NCBI GenBank assembly: GCA_037975125.1
Contig: CM075855.1
Span: 109,296,245 to 109,360,244 of the forward strand
Source of the DNA: Latrodectus hesperus
Taxonomy: Eukaryota > Arthropoda > Arachnida > Araneae > Theridiidae
DNA length: 64,000 bases
Direction of reading: 5' to 3'
Of the stretch, positions 51,243 to 63,797 are shown piece by piece. Every line of letters begins with the position of its first letter. Position 1 is the first letter of the stretch. Made by a program: the position numbers and the translations under genes. Under the pieces are notes generated by a model. The model was not told the DNA's origin, searched no databases, and saw only the letters and a list, made by a program, of their open reading frames with translations.

Positions 51243-52287
51243 CTAGTAGAAATATCTAGTAGAAATTAAAAAATATCTAGTAGAAATTTTTTAAGATACG
51301 TAGTAAATAGCATACCAGCAAATTCATGCTGTTACATATTTTTACAACTATCTAGTTCTAATTTCCGAAGGGGATTGTTGCGATTCTTTGCTCATGTTGA
51401 AGCATCAAGACAGATTAATGCCGGAGAAATGGCTAACTGATGAATATGAGAAAGCAGAAATGATTTCCTAGAGTCTAGAAGTGGCTAGTATTGAACATGG
51501 GATCTTTAACTCTGTAACTCATAATCACTAAATGCTAAAAACATTCGAATATTACACAGTCATTTATCAATATTAAATTAGTAAAATATAGCCTCATTGA
51601 AAATCTTAAACCAAACACAACTCTGCAGAACAAATATTTTCACGACATTCAAATCTATGCATTTATATATTTGTTGTGTTGTTATACTTATGAGAATTGG
51701 AAAAGCCAAATTCATTCCGCTGATAGCTATGAAAATTTAAGTCAGAAGAGTGTGTTTCATTTTTCGTGTTTAGGGATTTATAGTGAATTTTAGGAAAGAA
51801 ATATTGTTTAATGTAATTTTTTAATTGCGGAATTTTCGAAAAATCAAAGTATTCTTTCTTTTAATAGGTTAAACTCTTATAATCAATTAAATTTTATGTG
51901 ACATTCATATAAATATACTCACAGTGTTTGTAATTAGTTATATAAGGATGTAAAATGTTGATTCGCGTGTGCAAGATCATTTTGTTTGAAATAATTAGTG
52001 TAATAAAAGTAATTCAAACAACTGATATTCTCTAAAAGTACAAATTATTTATTTTAATGTTTAAATTTATTTATTTTAAAGTTTAATTATAAATGTTATT
52101 GTATTTTAGCATCTCTGTTGAATGAATATTCAGAAATATCACATTTTTAACTTATTGTTTACGTAGATCGAATATTTTTACACAAGTTCTCATTCAACAA
52201 ACAGAAGAATCCAAAAATTATTATTACAAATATAGTTTTTGTACGTTTTATAAATAACAACTCTTTGAAAGCATACTTAATACTATT

Positions 52288-52363
52288 TACTATTTAAAAT
52301 ATTTGTTAAACAATGATAAAACTTATTTTATTATTATGAGAGATATAGTAAATTCATTTTTAT
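52288..52363. repeat. Exact 76-bp direct repeat, copy 2
   Basis: Second copy of the block at 51167-51242. Immediately to the left, ACTATTT occurs twice, a possible microhomology at the joint. Confidence 0.92.
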
Positions 52364-53507
52364 AATAAGGAACAAAAATAAAGAAAAAGTCATTAAATTT
52401 GCATTTATGCAACTCACATTCTTTCGCGATTCTACGTTCTACCTTAAGTTACAAAAGTCAAGAATAAATGTTTTGAGAAAACTTTTTTAAAAGATTAAAG
52501 TTAGCTTAACTTGAAGCAATAAAATTACGAATAAATTTTCTAAATATTTCAGTTTTTTATTTTTAAATAGCTCATTTTAAATTCTATACTGAAGTTCCTT
52601 TTTTCCTGTCAGTATCAGTGTATGGGAAAGAGAGTTTTATAGTTGCACAGCTAAAAGTTGAAGAATGATATTAAAAAGTAATAGAAATACCTTCTAAATC
52701 GAAAAAGTCTAAAAAGATTTTTGGGCGTTTCATATTTTTGAGTGGAATGGATTATTTATATACATAGTTTGTGACAAAATAAAAACTTAAGAAACTTTTT
52801 TTTGTTGTTTAACTTTTAATAAACTTTTAATATGAGGGATTATGCAGCAGACCTACTTTTGCGATTTTCACGAAATAAATAACTTGATCAAAATTCGTTT
52901 TAATGTTTAAAAGAAACTTATTTTATTTGATCTGTCGCCAAGAATAAAACAGAAATTATGTCAAATTTTATTATATCAAAAATTTTAAATAATTTTTAGT
53001 ATGTATTTAAAAAAATAATGAATTATTAATAGTATGTTAAATATGCATGGCATATCAAGTTTTACATGAATTTAATCAATTTAAGGTATTTTAGTTTAAA
53101 CTAGTTAATGAGATTTCAAATTAGTTTTGTGGTAAGAAATCATAAATTTTTAATAGTTTGATATGGAAGCATTCAATATGCGTAAACAAATAATAGCAAA
53201 ACTGCTGGGTTATCACTAATTATTTTGCTACCATATTTTTATTTAAAACAAAAGATAAAAATAATTTTATTTCATATTTAAACCATACATTAGCTTCAAC
53301 ATTATCTTTTTTGCGTATTTTTACAATATGTTAACCTGTCAATATATCTTATCCCTTTACAATTTTATAATCTGACAGCAGATTCCAAGTTATATAAAGC
53401 AGATATTTTTCACATATTCTTCTTCTTCTTAAAATTGGGTTTGTATGTCATTGGGCACCTCTGCTTTTATCAGCATTTTGTACCATTAACTCCAAACCCA
53501 ATGTTTC

Positions 53508-53968
53508 CTAGTTCCAGTTGCTCGGGTCACCCACTTTACTAATAAAGTCCGATAACCCTTTAATGGAGTCTAGGTGTAACTCTCTAGTATGGATGAAGCC
53601 TAAAGAAGTTAATCTAGCGAGGGCAAGAGCCTCACATTCGTAAATGACATGCTCTGCCGTTTCCTCTTGCATATGACATTTCCAGCAGATAAGGTCTTGC
53701 TGAAACAGTCCCATCTGGTCAGAAAGTCAGTCATGCTAGGAATAGCTTCCCGACTTTCACCAGAAGAAGATGGTTTAGAGGTCATTTCTACCTCAAGTGA
53801 AGGATTCATTGATGCCCCTTTACAAGATTGCCTCTGAGTTCCCTTGGCTTTTTCAGCAAGGTCTACTTTAGAGGCTTCACCTGCAAATGCAGAAAGGTTT
53901 GTTACTTCTTGTGTCTTTTCAGCCACAAGATAACAATTAAAAAGCTCAGGTAATATAAGTCCATCCAC
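53508..53968 (-). mobile_element. Non-LTR retrotransposon C-terminal fragment
   Basis: Reading leftwards, one frame (53968-53609) gives a Ser/Glu-rich stretch then IPSMTDFLTRWD. After a one-base shift the other gives GLFQQDLICWKCHMQEETAE, HVIYECEALALARL and LDSIKGLSDFISKVGDP to a stop at 53508. CWKC...ETAEHVIYECEAL is the C-x2-C...H-x4-C motif that ends ORF2 in spider-type Jockey-like elements. The shift falls near 53710. Confidence 0.7.
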
Positions 53969-54240
53969 CCTGCATTGCTCGAGTTACTGGGCAAGGCAAA
54001 TTACTCTAGAAGTTCGCCAAGAAACTAGAGGCTCCGTTAAGACACCAATACCGAGGTGCCAATTAGCCCAAGGCACGGATCGCATAACACCAGGGTTTAC
54101 GGGAGCTGGTTCGCGGCCTTTGATTCTATATTCAAGGCTATCCTGTCATTCCTACAGGACATTCGGCTATCCACCACTTGCCGACGCGCCTGGTGGCTGC
54201 TCAAGCCGCAGGAAGGTACACGTACCCCCTGGTTCCAGGT
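53969..54240. other. GC-richer unassigned block
   Basis: Markedly GC-rich for this window (GCCGACGCGCCTGGTGGCTG, GGTGCCAATTAGCCCAAGG). It adjoins the retrotransposon fragment and may be the untranslated or gag part of the same or another element. No frame recognised on either strand. Confidence 0.35.
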
Positions 54241-54453
54241 TTCACATATTAAATTTATTTCAATTTGTATAACATTATATTTTCTCTTTTCCATAACAAA
54301 ATTTCATAAAATCCATAACAAAATGTCATATTAATAAGAAATGCGATTATTATTTTATTTTAAAAGCTTAAAAAAATGTCAAATTTTAATTAAATTTTTA
54401 CATATTATATTTTAATTAATTTAAAATATTTAATTAATTTTTATACTTAGATA

Positions 54454-56039
<1,586 letters not shown>

Positions 56040-56053
56040 CCAAAATCTACACA

Positions 56054-56228
56054 GCCAAGCTGGCAGATGAATAGTTAGCGCTCTTGCCTTCGGTTCAACG
56101 GTTCGTGGGTTCGAATCCCACTTTGGGCATGGATGTTTATAGTGGTTCAGAATCCACTTTAAACCGTAGGTCTCGGTATAATTAGCCATCGTGTGCAAAA
56201 ACTGACCGTTGTGCGACAAACAAACCAA
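56054..56228 (+). mobile_element. SINE family C, 175 bp, with 14-bp TSD
   Basis: Head AGCCAAGCTGGCAGATGAAT, B box GGTTCGAATCCC, body ATGGATGTTTATAGTGG to the tail GCGACAAACAAACCAA. The perfect duplication CCAAAATCTACACA stands at 56040-56053 and 56229-56242. A minus-strand 114-codon frame across the region is incidental. Confidence 0.95.
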
Positions 56229-56441
56229 CCAAAATCTACACAATAGATGAAATATGGTAGCTTGCCAGAAAGCGTAACAAATTGTAAAGATGGGTGTCCA
56301 AAGATTCTGTCCCATACGTGCAAAAACCTTCTTTATCAAAATTTGAAAGAAGTTTTGAACTTTTGTCTATTGTAAGCGAAAATATTGGCTAAAAATAAAG
56401 ATAATATGTTCTAAAAGTAATTTAAATAGAGCAGATATAAA

Positions 56442-56737
56442 GTTGTTTTTTCACCAACATGCTTCCATGTTCCTAGCCCTGAGGTGGGCTCTACCAATTA
56501 AATAGAAGCAGTTGGGTGGAGTCTTCGCGATTTTGAAACGGGTACCAAACAGAAGACCCCCAATACTACGCCTGTTACACCCAGGCATATCGTTTCCCTT
56601 GGAGGACATTGTGACCCCGCCCAGTTTTAACGTGTCCAGCAGCTATTAGAGAAGATGTTGGATCTTTGTTTAAGCAGCGATTCGAACTCTCTTCCTTCTG
56701 ATAATGAGAACAATTCCTTAACCAACGTGACTCTAGC
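56442..56737 (-). mobile_element. SINE family E (minus)
   Basis: Left tail complement (AGTTGTTTTTTCACC), body GAGTCTTCGCGATTTTGAA, CAGAAGACCCCCAATAC and TTGGAGGACATTGTGACC, and right head complement (GCGATTCGAACTCTC, CTTAACCAACGTG). Its last 19 bp form the left part of the 192-bp unit that is amplified to the right. Confidence 0.85.
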
Positions 56738-57404
56738 ATATACAAAGTGAAGTCCAGTATCTTAGTGGTAGCATTTCTTCCTCCCAAGACACGGGTCGAA
56801 GGATAGATCATCGGGCTGGGCAAGGTCGACTCAGCCTTTCATCCATATAGTGGGTCGATAAATTGAGTACCAAGCATGCTTCGGTACTAGACATTCCTTA
56901 CCTAATTCCTTAACCAACGTGACTCTAGCAGATACAAAGTGAAGTCCAGTATCTTAGTGGTAGCGTTTCTTTCTCCCAAGACACGGGTCGAAGGATCGAT
57001 CATCGGGCTGGGCAAGGTCGACTCAGCCTTTCATCCATATAGTGGGTCGATAAATTGAGTACCAAGCATGCTTCGGTACTAGACATTCCTTACCTAATTC
57101 CTTAACCAACGTGACTCTAGCAGATACAAAGTGAAGTCCAGTATCTTAGTGGTAGCGTTTCTTTCTCCCAAGACACGGGTCGAAGGTTCGATCTTCGGGC
57201 TGAGGAAGGTCGACTCAGCCTTTCATCCCTACAGTGGGTCGATAAATTGAGTACAAAACATGCTTGGGTACTCGACATTAAGGGTTTCTCTTAAGGCTGA
57301 TACCTAATCGGGGCATATGCTTCGCACCCCAGGGCCTCTTGTTCAGGAAAACCGAGATGGGTACTGTATACCTTGGCTCACATGGGATGTCGTGCCACAG
57401 AGTT
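56719..57404 (+). repeat. 192-bp tandem amplification of a SINE D head plus SINE E edge
   Basis: TAACCAACGTGACTCTAGCA recurs at 56719, 56911 and 57103, exactly 192 bp apart. Each unit holds the end of the family E SINE, then the family D head (CAGTATCTTAGTGGTAGC, GGGTCGAAGG, GGGCAAGGTCGACTCAGCC) as far as GGTACTAGACATTCCTTACC. Units 1 and 2 differ at only a few sites. Unit 3 continues into the normal family D 3' part (GCTGATACCTAATCGGGGCA to CGTGCCACAGAG), ending about 57404. Two extra internal pol III promoters are thereby placed upstream of a complete SINE. Confidence 0.9.
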
Positions 57405-57989
57405 CACTTAGTTAAATATAAAGTTATTTGAAGTGAAAACAGAGTGATTTATTCCAAAGAAAAAAATCTTTACGATATCGATATCTAAGATCATAACAGG
57501 CTGGATTCATTGAGAAAGAATAATTTGTTAAGAGATAGTTTAGAATAATTTTTTCTTTACTTACTGCTGAGCAAGAGATTTTAGTTAGTTAGAAGTTAAA
57601 TGTTTTTAGAAAGTTAAATTTTTTTAGAGTGACTGAAATATATGATGAGCATACTATAAGTAAACTTCGTGTCATCAATTGGATTCATTGGTTAAAGTAA
57701 TTCATATTTCAACAATATAGATTTTTCACATGTATAACAAAAAGCAATTTTGGATAGTTTTTCAGAATAGTAGTCTTATAACAGTTCGACTTTTCTTTAC
57801 CTTATTGAAAGCCAATAAAACTTTAATGTGAAGCATTTTCTTTCAATTTATACGAATGGTAAAAAGTAGATAACATTATATAACACTGTGTCAATTGATT
57901 GATTTTTATTTTCATTTAATTTTTATCAAACACTCACAAACGTTTTAGTACACTGATTTGTATTTCTTGGAAGTTTACTAAATCTCAGG
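57405..57989. other. AT-rich spacer, no feature seen
   Basis: Nothing recognised. Confidence 0.5.
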
Positions 57990-58345
57990 CAGTCCTGCTG
58001 ACTATCTTTGAACGAAAGGTTTTGAGAAAAATCTTTGCTGCTGTAAATGAAAATCCTTTCTGGAGACGTCGACATATTTTTGAACTGTGCAAATCATGTT
58101 TACATATAGATAACATCAAATTCATTAAGGTAAGTAGTATGCAATTTGTGGGCCACATATACAAAATGAATTCCTTATCATTAATATTTCAATCATAAAA
58201 TATTATGAATCGGAAAAAAGGGAAGTCCCCTGTTGAGATGGGGGTTTTAAGGTCCAAACTCAGGCAAATGAATTGCCAAAAATAGATCAGAGTGGAAGAA
58301 AGTTCTTGAGATGTCCTTGAATCATCAGGGACGTCGTGCCATAGA
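57990..58345 (+). mobile_element. Endonuclease/reverse-transcriptase ORF2, C-terminal fragment
   Basis: From 57998 the frame reads LTIFERKVLRKIFAAVNENP, FWRRRHIFELCKS and MQFVGHIYKMNSL. This is the R-K-V-L-R-K-I-F...W-R-R-R...L.W-x-GH-[VI]-x-[RK]-M pattern found C-terminal to the polymerase in endonuclease-reverse transcriptase proteins of arthropod non-LTR elements. After a stop near 58195 the relic continues (GVLRSKLRQMNC and a GRRAIERR block) to about 58345. The polymerase and endonuclease domains are not present. Confidence 0.65.
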
Positions 58346-58444
58346 AAGAAGATATTGCAATGTTATTAAAATAATAAATTATTGTTTTAATTTCTTATTT
58401 TTTAATAATTTTCCAACGCATTATTTCACATACCAATTTCGGTC

Positions 58445-58742
58445 GTTGTTGTTGTTGCACCAGCATGTTTCCCTGTACCTAGTCCTGAGATGGACTTTAC
58501 CAGTTTGATAGAAGCAGCCGGATGGAGTCTTCGTGATTTTGAAGCAGGGACAAGCAGAAGAGCCCCAAGACTTGACCTGCCACCCCCAGATGCTTCACCT
58601 CACCTGGAGGACATTGGGACCAGATTCAGTGTGCCCCGGCCACCTTTAGCGAAAACAACGGCACCTTGGCTAGACTGAGACTAAATCTCACTTCCTTCCG
58701 AAAGTGAGAATGACTCCCTCATTAACCAGGTTCCATGGCCTC
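58445..58742 (-). mobile_element. SINE family E (minus), nearly full length
   Basis: Tail complement GTTGTTGTTGTTGCACC at the left, body GAGTCTTCGTGATTTTGAAG, AGAAGAGCCCC and CTGGAGGACATTGGGACC, head complement with TGACTCCCTCATTAACCAGG at the right. The B-box region is worn. The plus-strand 62-codon frame is incidental. Confidence 0.85.
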
Positions 58743-59077
58743 AATTTTGGGATGGGATATAAAATTATATAGGGAAACAATGGTACAAAAATACATAGGA
58801 TTATGAAATTACAAGAATATGTAGGATCACAAAGTTGCAAAAATAAGTAGGAACTACACATTTACAGGAATATATAGAATTAAAAATGTATGAAAATATT
58901 AAGATTACAATCAATGACTTTAAAAAGAACAACACACTGAAAAAAAATGAATTTGAAGAAGAGCTCATAAATCAAGAACAGTCTATTGAAAAGAGTCCAT
59001 TAAAACAGGTTGAAGCTGCTATTTGCTTAGTAAAGTCTAAGCACTTAGGCTAAGTACTTAAGTCCGAGTACTAGTAG
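58743..59077. other. Spacer with small direct repeats
   Basis: A loose repeat of TATAGGATTA/TACAAGAATATGTAGGATCA-type text at 58770-58880, then AT-rich DNA. No gene. Confidence 0.4.
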
Positions 59078-59440
59078 CCTAGTTATTAGGGCATCGGCCT
59101 TCCGTCCGGTAGGGCGGGATTCGATTTCTAATGCCGACAAAGACCCACCGAGTACATGCGATTTAGATGCTTGCTAGATCTGTGGAACCGAAAGTCCTGT
59201 GATCGGTCGTTGAGCGGTTATGATGGGTGTAATGATCTGGAGAAAATTTTCTCCCTTTCCAGATCAATGTCAAAACTGAGGGAGTGGATCCCGTGGTGGT
59301 GCCATCTATCGGAGAAGTTTAGAGCAAAATACTTTTACCTTCGTGATGCTCTGATTAAATGAAAGACGCACTATTCTGACTTCCTTTCGTTGCCGTCAGC
59401 TAATCAGCTTGGCTTATTCAAGTGTTATAACAACAACAGT
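59078..59440 (+). mobile_element. tRNA-derived SINE, family F, near full length
   Basis: Head with CTAGTTATTAGGGCATCGGC, B box GGGATTCGATTTC and GCCGACAAAGACCCACCG. The body has GTGGATCCCGTGGTGGTGCC, the TTTACCTTCGTGATGCTCTG block and a GTTATAACAACAACAG tail. It is the best plus-strand reference for the truncated copies at 27395 and 38356. Confidence 0.85.
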
Positions 59441-61796
59441 ATAATAGTTAAAATAAGATAACGATGTTTAAATGAATATTTATTTAATACACACGATATC
59501 TAAATGCTGTAATTATTGAGAAATCCTATTCGTTTTCCGAATTCCTTCATTTTTTTAAAAACATTTGATTTTTTGATCCATGTATCAACACTGAAATTTA
59601 TGAAAATGATAGTGAATATAATCTTAATTATAAAAAAAAACATCAAATGTGTAACCGAAAATGTGTAACACTAAAATTAATAAATTCTTAAAAGGACAAA
59701 CAGCTTTTGATAAAGTAATCTTCTTTTCTGTGTTTAAAGCATGCAGTCCGAATGAATATGCTAAATAAAACGCATCATCCCGACCTCTATGGCAATATTT
59801 CAAACTTTATTAAACCGTGAGTTTCGGATGTAATGAAAGGATCTCTTATTCCAGCTTTTAATATCCGTTTAGCAATGGCATATATCTTGGAAAGTGTCTC
59901 TCTTTCGCATCGCATTCAATACATTACGCAGAAAATGCGAGAAATGCGTGGGATGATAAAAGACAGTCGGGTGGATAAAGCTCTCCTACCAACTTCTCCA
60001 CCTTCGAAGAGCCTGTAAGCAATACAAGGAATGATAAATAACCCCGCGTAATTGTTTACTGTTTCCGCTCAACGCAAAGTTTTCATCTTGTCATTCCGAA
60101 CTGCCATCAGAAGTGGGATGTTTTGCGAATTCGGTACCGAATCGTACCATGGGATTGCCTTCATTTGTGTGTTGGGTGGAGCTTCAACGACCATAATGGT
60201 GTTCCTTAACACTTTATGTCGTTATAAATTATTCATAACATTAGAATGGCGTGTTTCTTTTTTTTAATATTTTGGTGAGATATTGCATTTTGGCGTAATT
60301 AAGTTGGCTCGAACGGAATATACTGTATTTTTTTGTACTGTAAATCCCTGAATTTTGTAAGTTTTAATTAATTGATATAGTCATGGAATTTGATTAAGGT
60401 AAATGCCAGCTTAATTAAGATTAGTGAGTGCGATTAGTAAATTTTCGGAATTTTTAAGCAGATATTTAATGGAAAATGTCAATTTTAGTCAAAGAGAACA
60501 ATTATTTCAATATTAATTTTTTTAAAATAAAATAAAATTTGCTTTAATATAACTATAAGCTAAAGTAATATTTTTATTAAAAATATGATCGATACTTATT
60601 AAAATTGCTTTCACATTATTACTTTAGTTTTCGAGATTAACACAAAGTATGAAAATTCATGAAATATTTACTTTCATTAGTTGAGCATAAGGACAATCAA
60701 TTACTTTAGTTCATTTTAAAGATTTACGGCCTGAAGCTGCTGTTAGATCTTATAATTAGTCACTGCATAAATTAAATTAAAGAGCATTTTATTGTTGTGA
60801 ATAACAACTTTTAACCATTAATGTATCTAATTCAGTTTTATTATTTGATAATTGAAAAAAATCAAATTCTTATAAAAACATTAAAAAAATATTTTATGTT
60901 ATTGCTGGTATCATTAAAAAATTTCAACTAAAATATTTTCTATTAGTATATTTATTATATTGCGCACTCTAAAACTACTGGTTATCGTTTAGACAGCAAC
61001 TATGAGAACTAATTAGAAATTATGTTAAAATTATTTGAAGAAAGTAATCTAATAATCTAACATGCATTATACTAATGTCTTAACTGTAATTACTAACATG
61101 CATTACAGTATGTTAGAATTACAGAATCTATATATATCATCACTTTGTTGCGAAGTAGTGAGAGAACAAATAAATTTGATTTAAATACTATAGAAAAGAA
61201 GAATTTTGTTTACTATTTTCTTTAAATACAGGTAAAATGTAAATACTAAAACGAGGAGGAAAAATGTAAATGTACAACGTGGCTTATAAATGTACGTTAA
61301 CTAATTTAAATTTCATTATGAAACATTTAATATGTAAACAACACATTTTTCTTTCTAATAAAAATTCATATCATGAAAATAGGTGGAGAGTCGTTGTAGA
61401 TTCAATTAAAATTTATAATGATTTCATCATTTTCATGCGTTTCCGATACATATTTAATACTTTATTTTGTTCATTATTGTATATAGCTTAATTTGTATCA
61501 TTATTTTTGTAGAAATTGAAAATTTATACAAATTCATGAGGGATAGCAGAGTAATTTTTACAAAAAATTAAACCTATTTTGGATGTATAACATTATAATA
61601 TTATTCTCAATATAACGTCCGATTATTTTGACAATTTTGTCAACTATTTTGTTGATTCCTTGCATCTCAAGTCCAGTTTAAATTGAGCTTCATAAATCGC
61701 AGAAGACTGTTCCTAAATTTTGTACCCCTCTCCAATGTGGTTCAAGAAAATTTCCAAATTATTCTATAAAAAACATCTTGAAGTCAAAATCATCAA
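59441..61796. other. Spacer with a complex island at about 59740-60260
   Basis: The island contains two adjacent open frames (59833-60018, 61 codons; 60052-60267, 71 codons) of balanced composition, CpG sites and GGTACCGAATCGTACCATGG. I recognise no family. It could be a conserved regulatory element or a small host exon region. From 60270 on the DNA is AT-rich and featureless; a 73-codon frame at 61270-61491 is unrecognised. Confidence 0.3.
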
Positions 61797-61858
61797 TTTC
61801 ACGGGGCTGGTATGATGGTACTGTCACGCCAGTCGGAGATAAAGCAACAACAACAACA
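61797..61858 (+). mobile_element. SINE 3' tail fragment
   Basis: GGGCTGGTATGATGGTACTG, CACGCCAGTCGGAGATAAAG and a (CAA)n tail look like the 3' end of a further SINE family, 5'-truncated. No second copy is present in the window, so the assignment is tentative. Confidence 0.45.
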
Positions 61859-61900
61859 TATAAAAACAATACATGTCTCAGTTATAATGGTTTTATTGTC

Positions 61901-61985
61901 ACGCATGGCATTGCCAAATGCTTTTGTTAGTATTTTAGCATCTATCAAGTCAAATGCCTTTTCGAAGATCTTTTCATAGATTGTG
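61901..61985 (-). mobile_element. Possible reverse transcriptase palm fragment
   Basis: The minus strand reads YEKIFEKAFDLIDAKILTKA. It resembles the E-K-A-F-D-x-[VI] block at the first catalytic aspartate of non-LTR reverse transcriptases. Only about 28 residues align and flanking frames hold stops, so this is weak. Confidence 0.3.
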
Positions 61986-61990
61986 AAACG

Positions 61991-62690
61991 TATTCGTATG
62001 TCTCAACTGAAGAACGCCAGAAAACTTCCAAGCACCTACCCCAACAGATGTGCATGTAGAGGAACAATGTCCAATTTCCTTCTTCAACAGTGCCCGAGTT
62101 TAGAATCTGAAACTTTATGTGTCCATAAATGATGCCACACTATTAGATTCAAAGTGAGCCCAATACGTTTACCTCAATTTTTATTAATATGTCTCGAAAG
62201 GCAGTATATTAAAATGTTCTATTTCCTAGTATTTTATTTCATATTAAAATTTGGCAATAATAAATTTCCAAAAAACATCCAGTGAGTATGATTCCAGCTC
62301 CTTTCCATTGTTTTGTTTTCAAAACTTAAAATCATTAATATTATAACCTTAAATGCATAATGTTTTAAATTATATAATCAGTCCAATTGATATGCAACGG
62401 ATTTTTTTTATGTAAAATTATAACCTAATATCATTGCTTATTTTTGATAGCCTGATTGCAACTTAAACGTACCAAAAGAAAATACTCGTTTTCTCTCATA
62501 TAGTTTCTTTACTAATATCTCTCTAAGCTGGTATTCTTCATTCCAATATCTTACGTCACATAATAATGATACACCACACTTAATTTAGTTTACATAAATA
62601 AACTTTATCAGCACCTCATTTTTGATAAATAAAATTCTGATCTGTAATTTTATAATGATTATTTTATATTTATCCCTATTATATCTCACA
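61991..62690. other. Spacer, no feature seen
   Basis: 62000-62170 is less AT-rich and may belong to the same retroelement relic; nothing else recognised. Confidence 0.4.
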
Positions 62691-62702
62691 ATATACCAAG
62701 AG

Positions 62703-62984
62703 CCGATCATTTTGTTTAGTCGTCAGCATGCCTGACTGCGGATAAGGAGGTCCTGGGTTCGAATCCTGGTTCGGGCATGGATGTATTTTCTTATTTATCC
62801 TGTCTTTGTCCTTTCCTTGTATGAATGAGGTGTGAATGGTTGCCTACCTTATAAACGGGCCCCTATGGCATGTATGTACTGAGGAAGTCGGACCCCACAC
62901 CAAAATATGGTTCAATTGTAAAAGTGGAGCAGCGCACGCCATATTGCCAGCCTGGCTGGCACACAACAATGAATGAATGAATGA
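62703..62984 (+). mobile_element. SINE family B, full length, with 12-bp TSD
   Basis: tRNA-like head with B box GGGTTCGAATCC at about 62755, body TTTGTCCTTTCCTTGTATGA, CCTATGGCATG and CCATATTGCCAGCCTGGCTG, and a tail of (GAAT)n steps. The perfect duplication ATATACCAAGAG lies at 62691-62702 and 62985-62996. The intact duplication marks a recent insertion and fixes the element at 282 bp. Confidence 0.95.
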
Positions 62985-63210
62985 ATATACCAAGAGAAAA
63001 TGCTCATCATTTTACAAAAGCTATGTCTCTGTACCTGTACACTTCACTTTAATCACTTACATTGTATTAAGAGAAAGGGTATTGTATTTAGACTATCTTA
63101 TATAAATCAAGCTCAACAACATGACGTTTTTTTTCTGGAAAGAACTTTAATTTATTATCTTCTGATGATTTACTTATGATTTTTTATATTACTTCTCAAA
63201 ATTAATCAAA

Positions 63211-63386
63211 GCCGAGCTGGCAGCCGAATGGTTAGCGCTCTTGCCTTCGGTTCAACAGTTCGTAGGTTCGAATCCCACCTTGGGCATGGATGTTTGTAGT
63301 GGTTCGGAATCCACTTTAAGCCTTAAGTCCCGGTCTAATTAGCCCTCGTGTGCAAAAAATGACCGTTGAGCGACAAACAAATCAAA
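63211..63386 (+). mobile_element. SINE family C, 176 bp, with 15-bp TSD
   Basis: Head GCCGAGCTGGCAGCCGAATG, B box GGTTCGAATCCC, body through CTAATTAGCCCTCGTGTGC to an ACAAACAAATCAAA tail. The perfect duplication TCAAAATTAATCAAA occurs at 63196-63210 and 63387-63401. It is the best-preserved member of its family here. Confidence 0.95.
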
Positions 63387-63417
63387 TCAAAATTAATCAA
63401 AAGAATATGCTCATTAT

Positions 63418-63797
63418 CGTTGTTGTTACTTAAGGCATTTGGACAAACCAAGCTCGCTATGCCGTTGGCCATGCAATTTTAAGTCAGTAAGGGGGGACTT
63501 TCATTTAACCAGAGCACCACGAAGGTGAAAGTAGGACTTTGCTCTAAACTCCTCCGATAAATGTTACCACCAAAAGATCCACTCCCTCAATTTTGGCATT
63601 GATCTGGAGGAGATTTTCTCTTGACTATTACACCCAAGGTAACTGCTTAACTACCGACCACCACAGGACTTTCGATACCACAAATCTAAAGAGCATGTAT
63701 ATCGCATGCACTCTGTAGTTCTTTGGCGGCATTGGGAATCGAACTCCACCCTTTCGGATGGAAGGCCGACTTCTTAACCACTACGTTACCACGGCTT
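63418..63797 (-). mobile_element. tRNA-derived SINE, family F (minus), full length
   Basis: Tail complement GTTGTTGTTACTTAAGGC at the left, then GCTCGCTATGCCGTTGGCC, AGAGCACCACGAAGGTGAAA, TCAATTTTGGCATTGATCTG. Head complement at the right (GGGAATCGAACTCCACCC, CTTAACCACTACGTTACCAC). It starts only about 16 bp after the duplication of the family C SINE. Confidence 0.9.

Larger units (their letters stand above)
51021..53507. other. AT-rich spacer with a long direct duplication
   Basis: About 2.5 kb. It contains the 76-bp duplicate pair, a triplicated ATATCTAGTAGAAAT at about 51241-51290, and a faint tRNA-like stretch near 51480-51530 that is too worn to call. No gene. Confidence 0.5.

Noticed and set aside
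51470..51545. Additional SINE head
   Set aside because: There is a loose tRNA-like pattern on the minus strand (TAATCACTAAATGC, ATTGAACATGGGAT), but no body or second copy matches; too worn to support.
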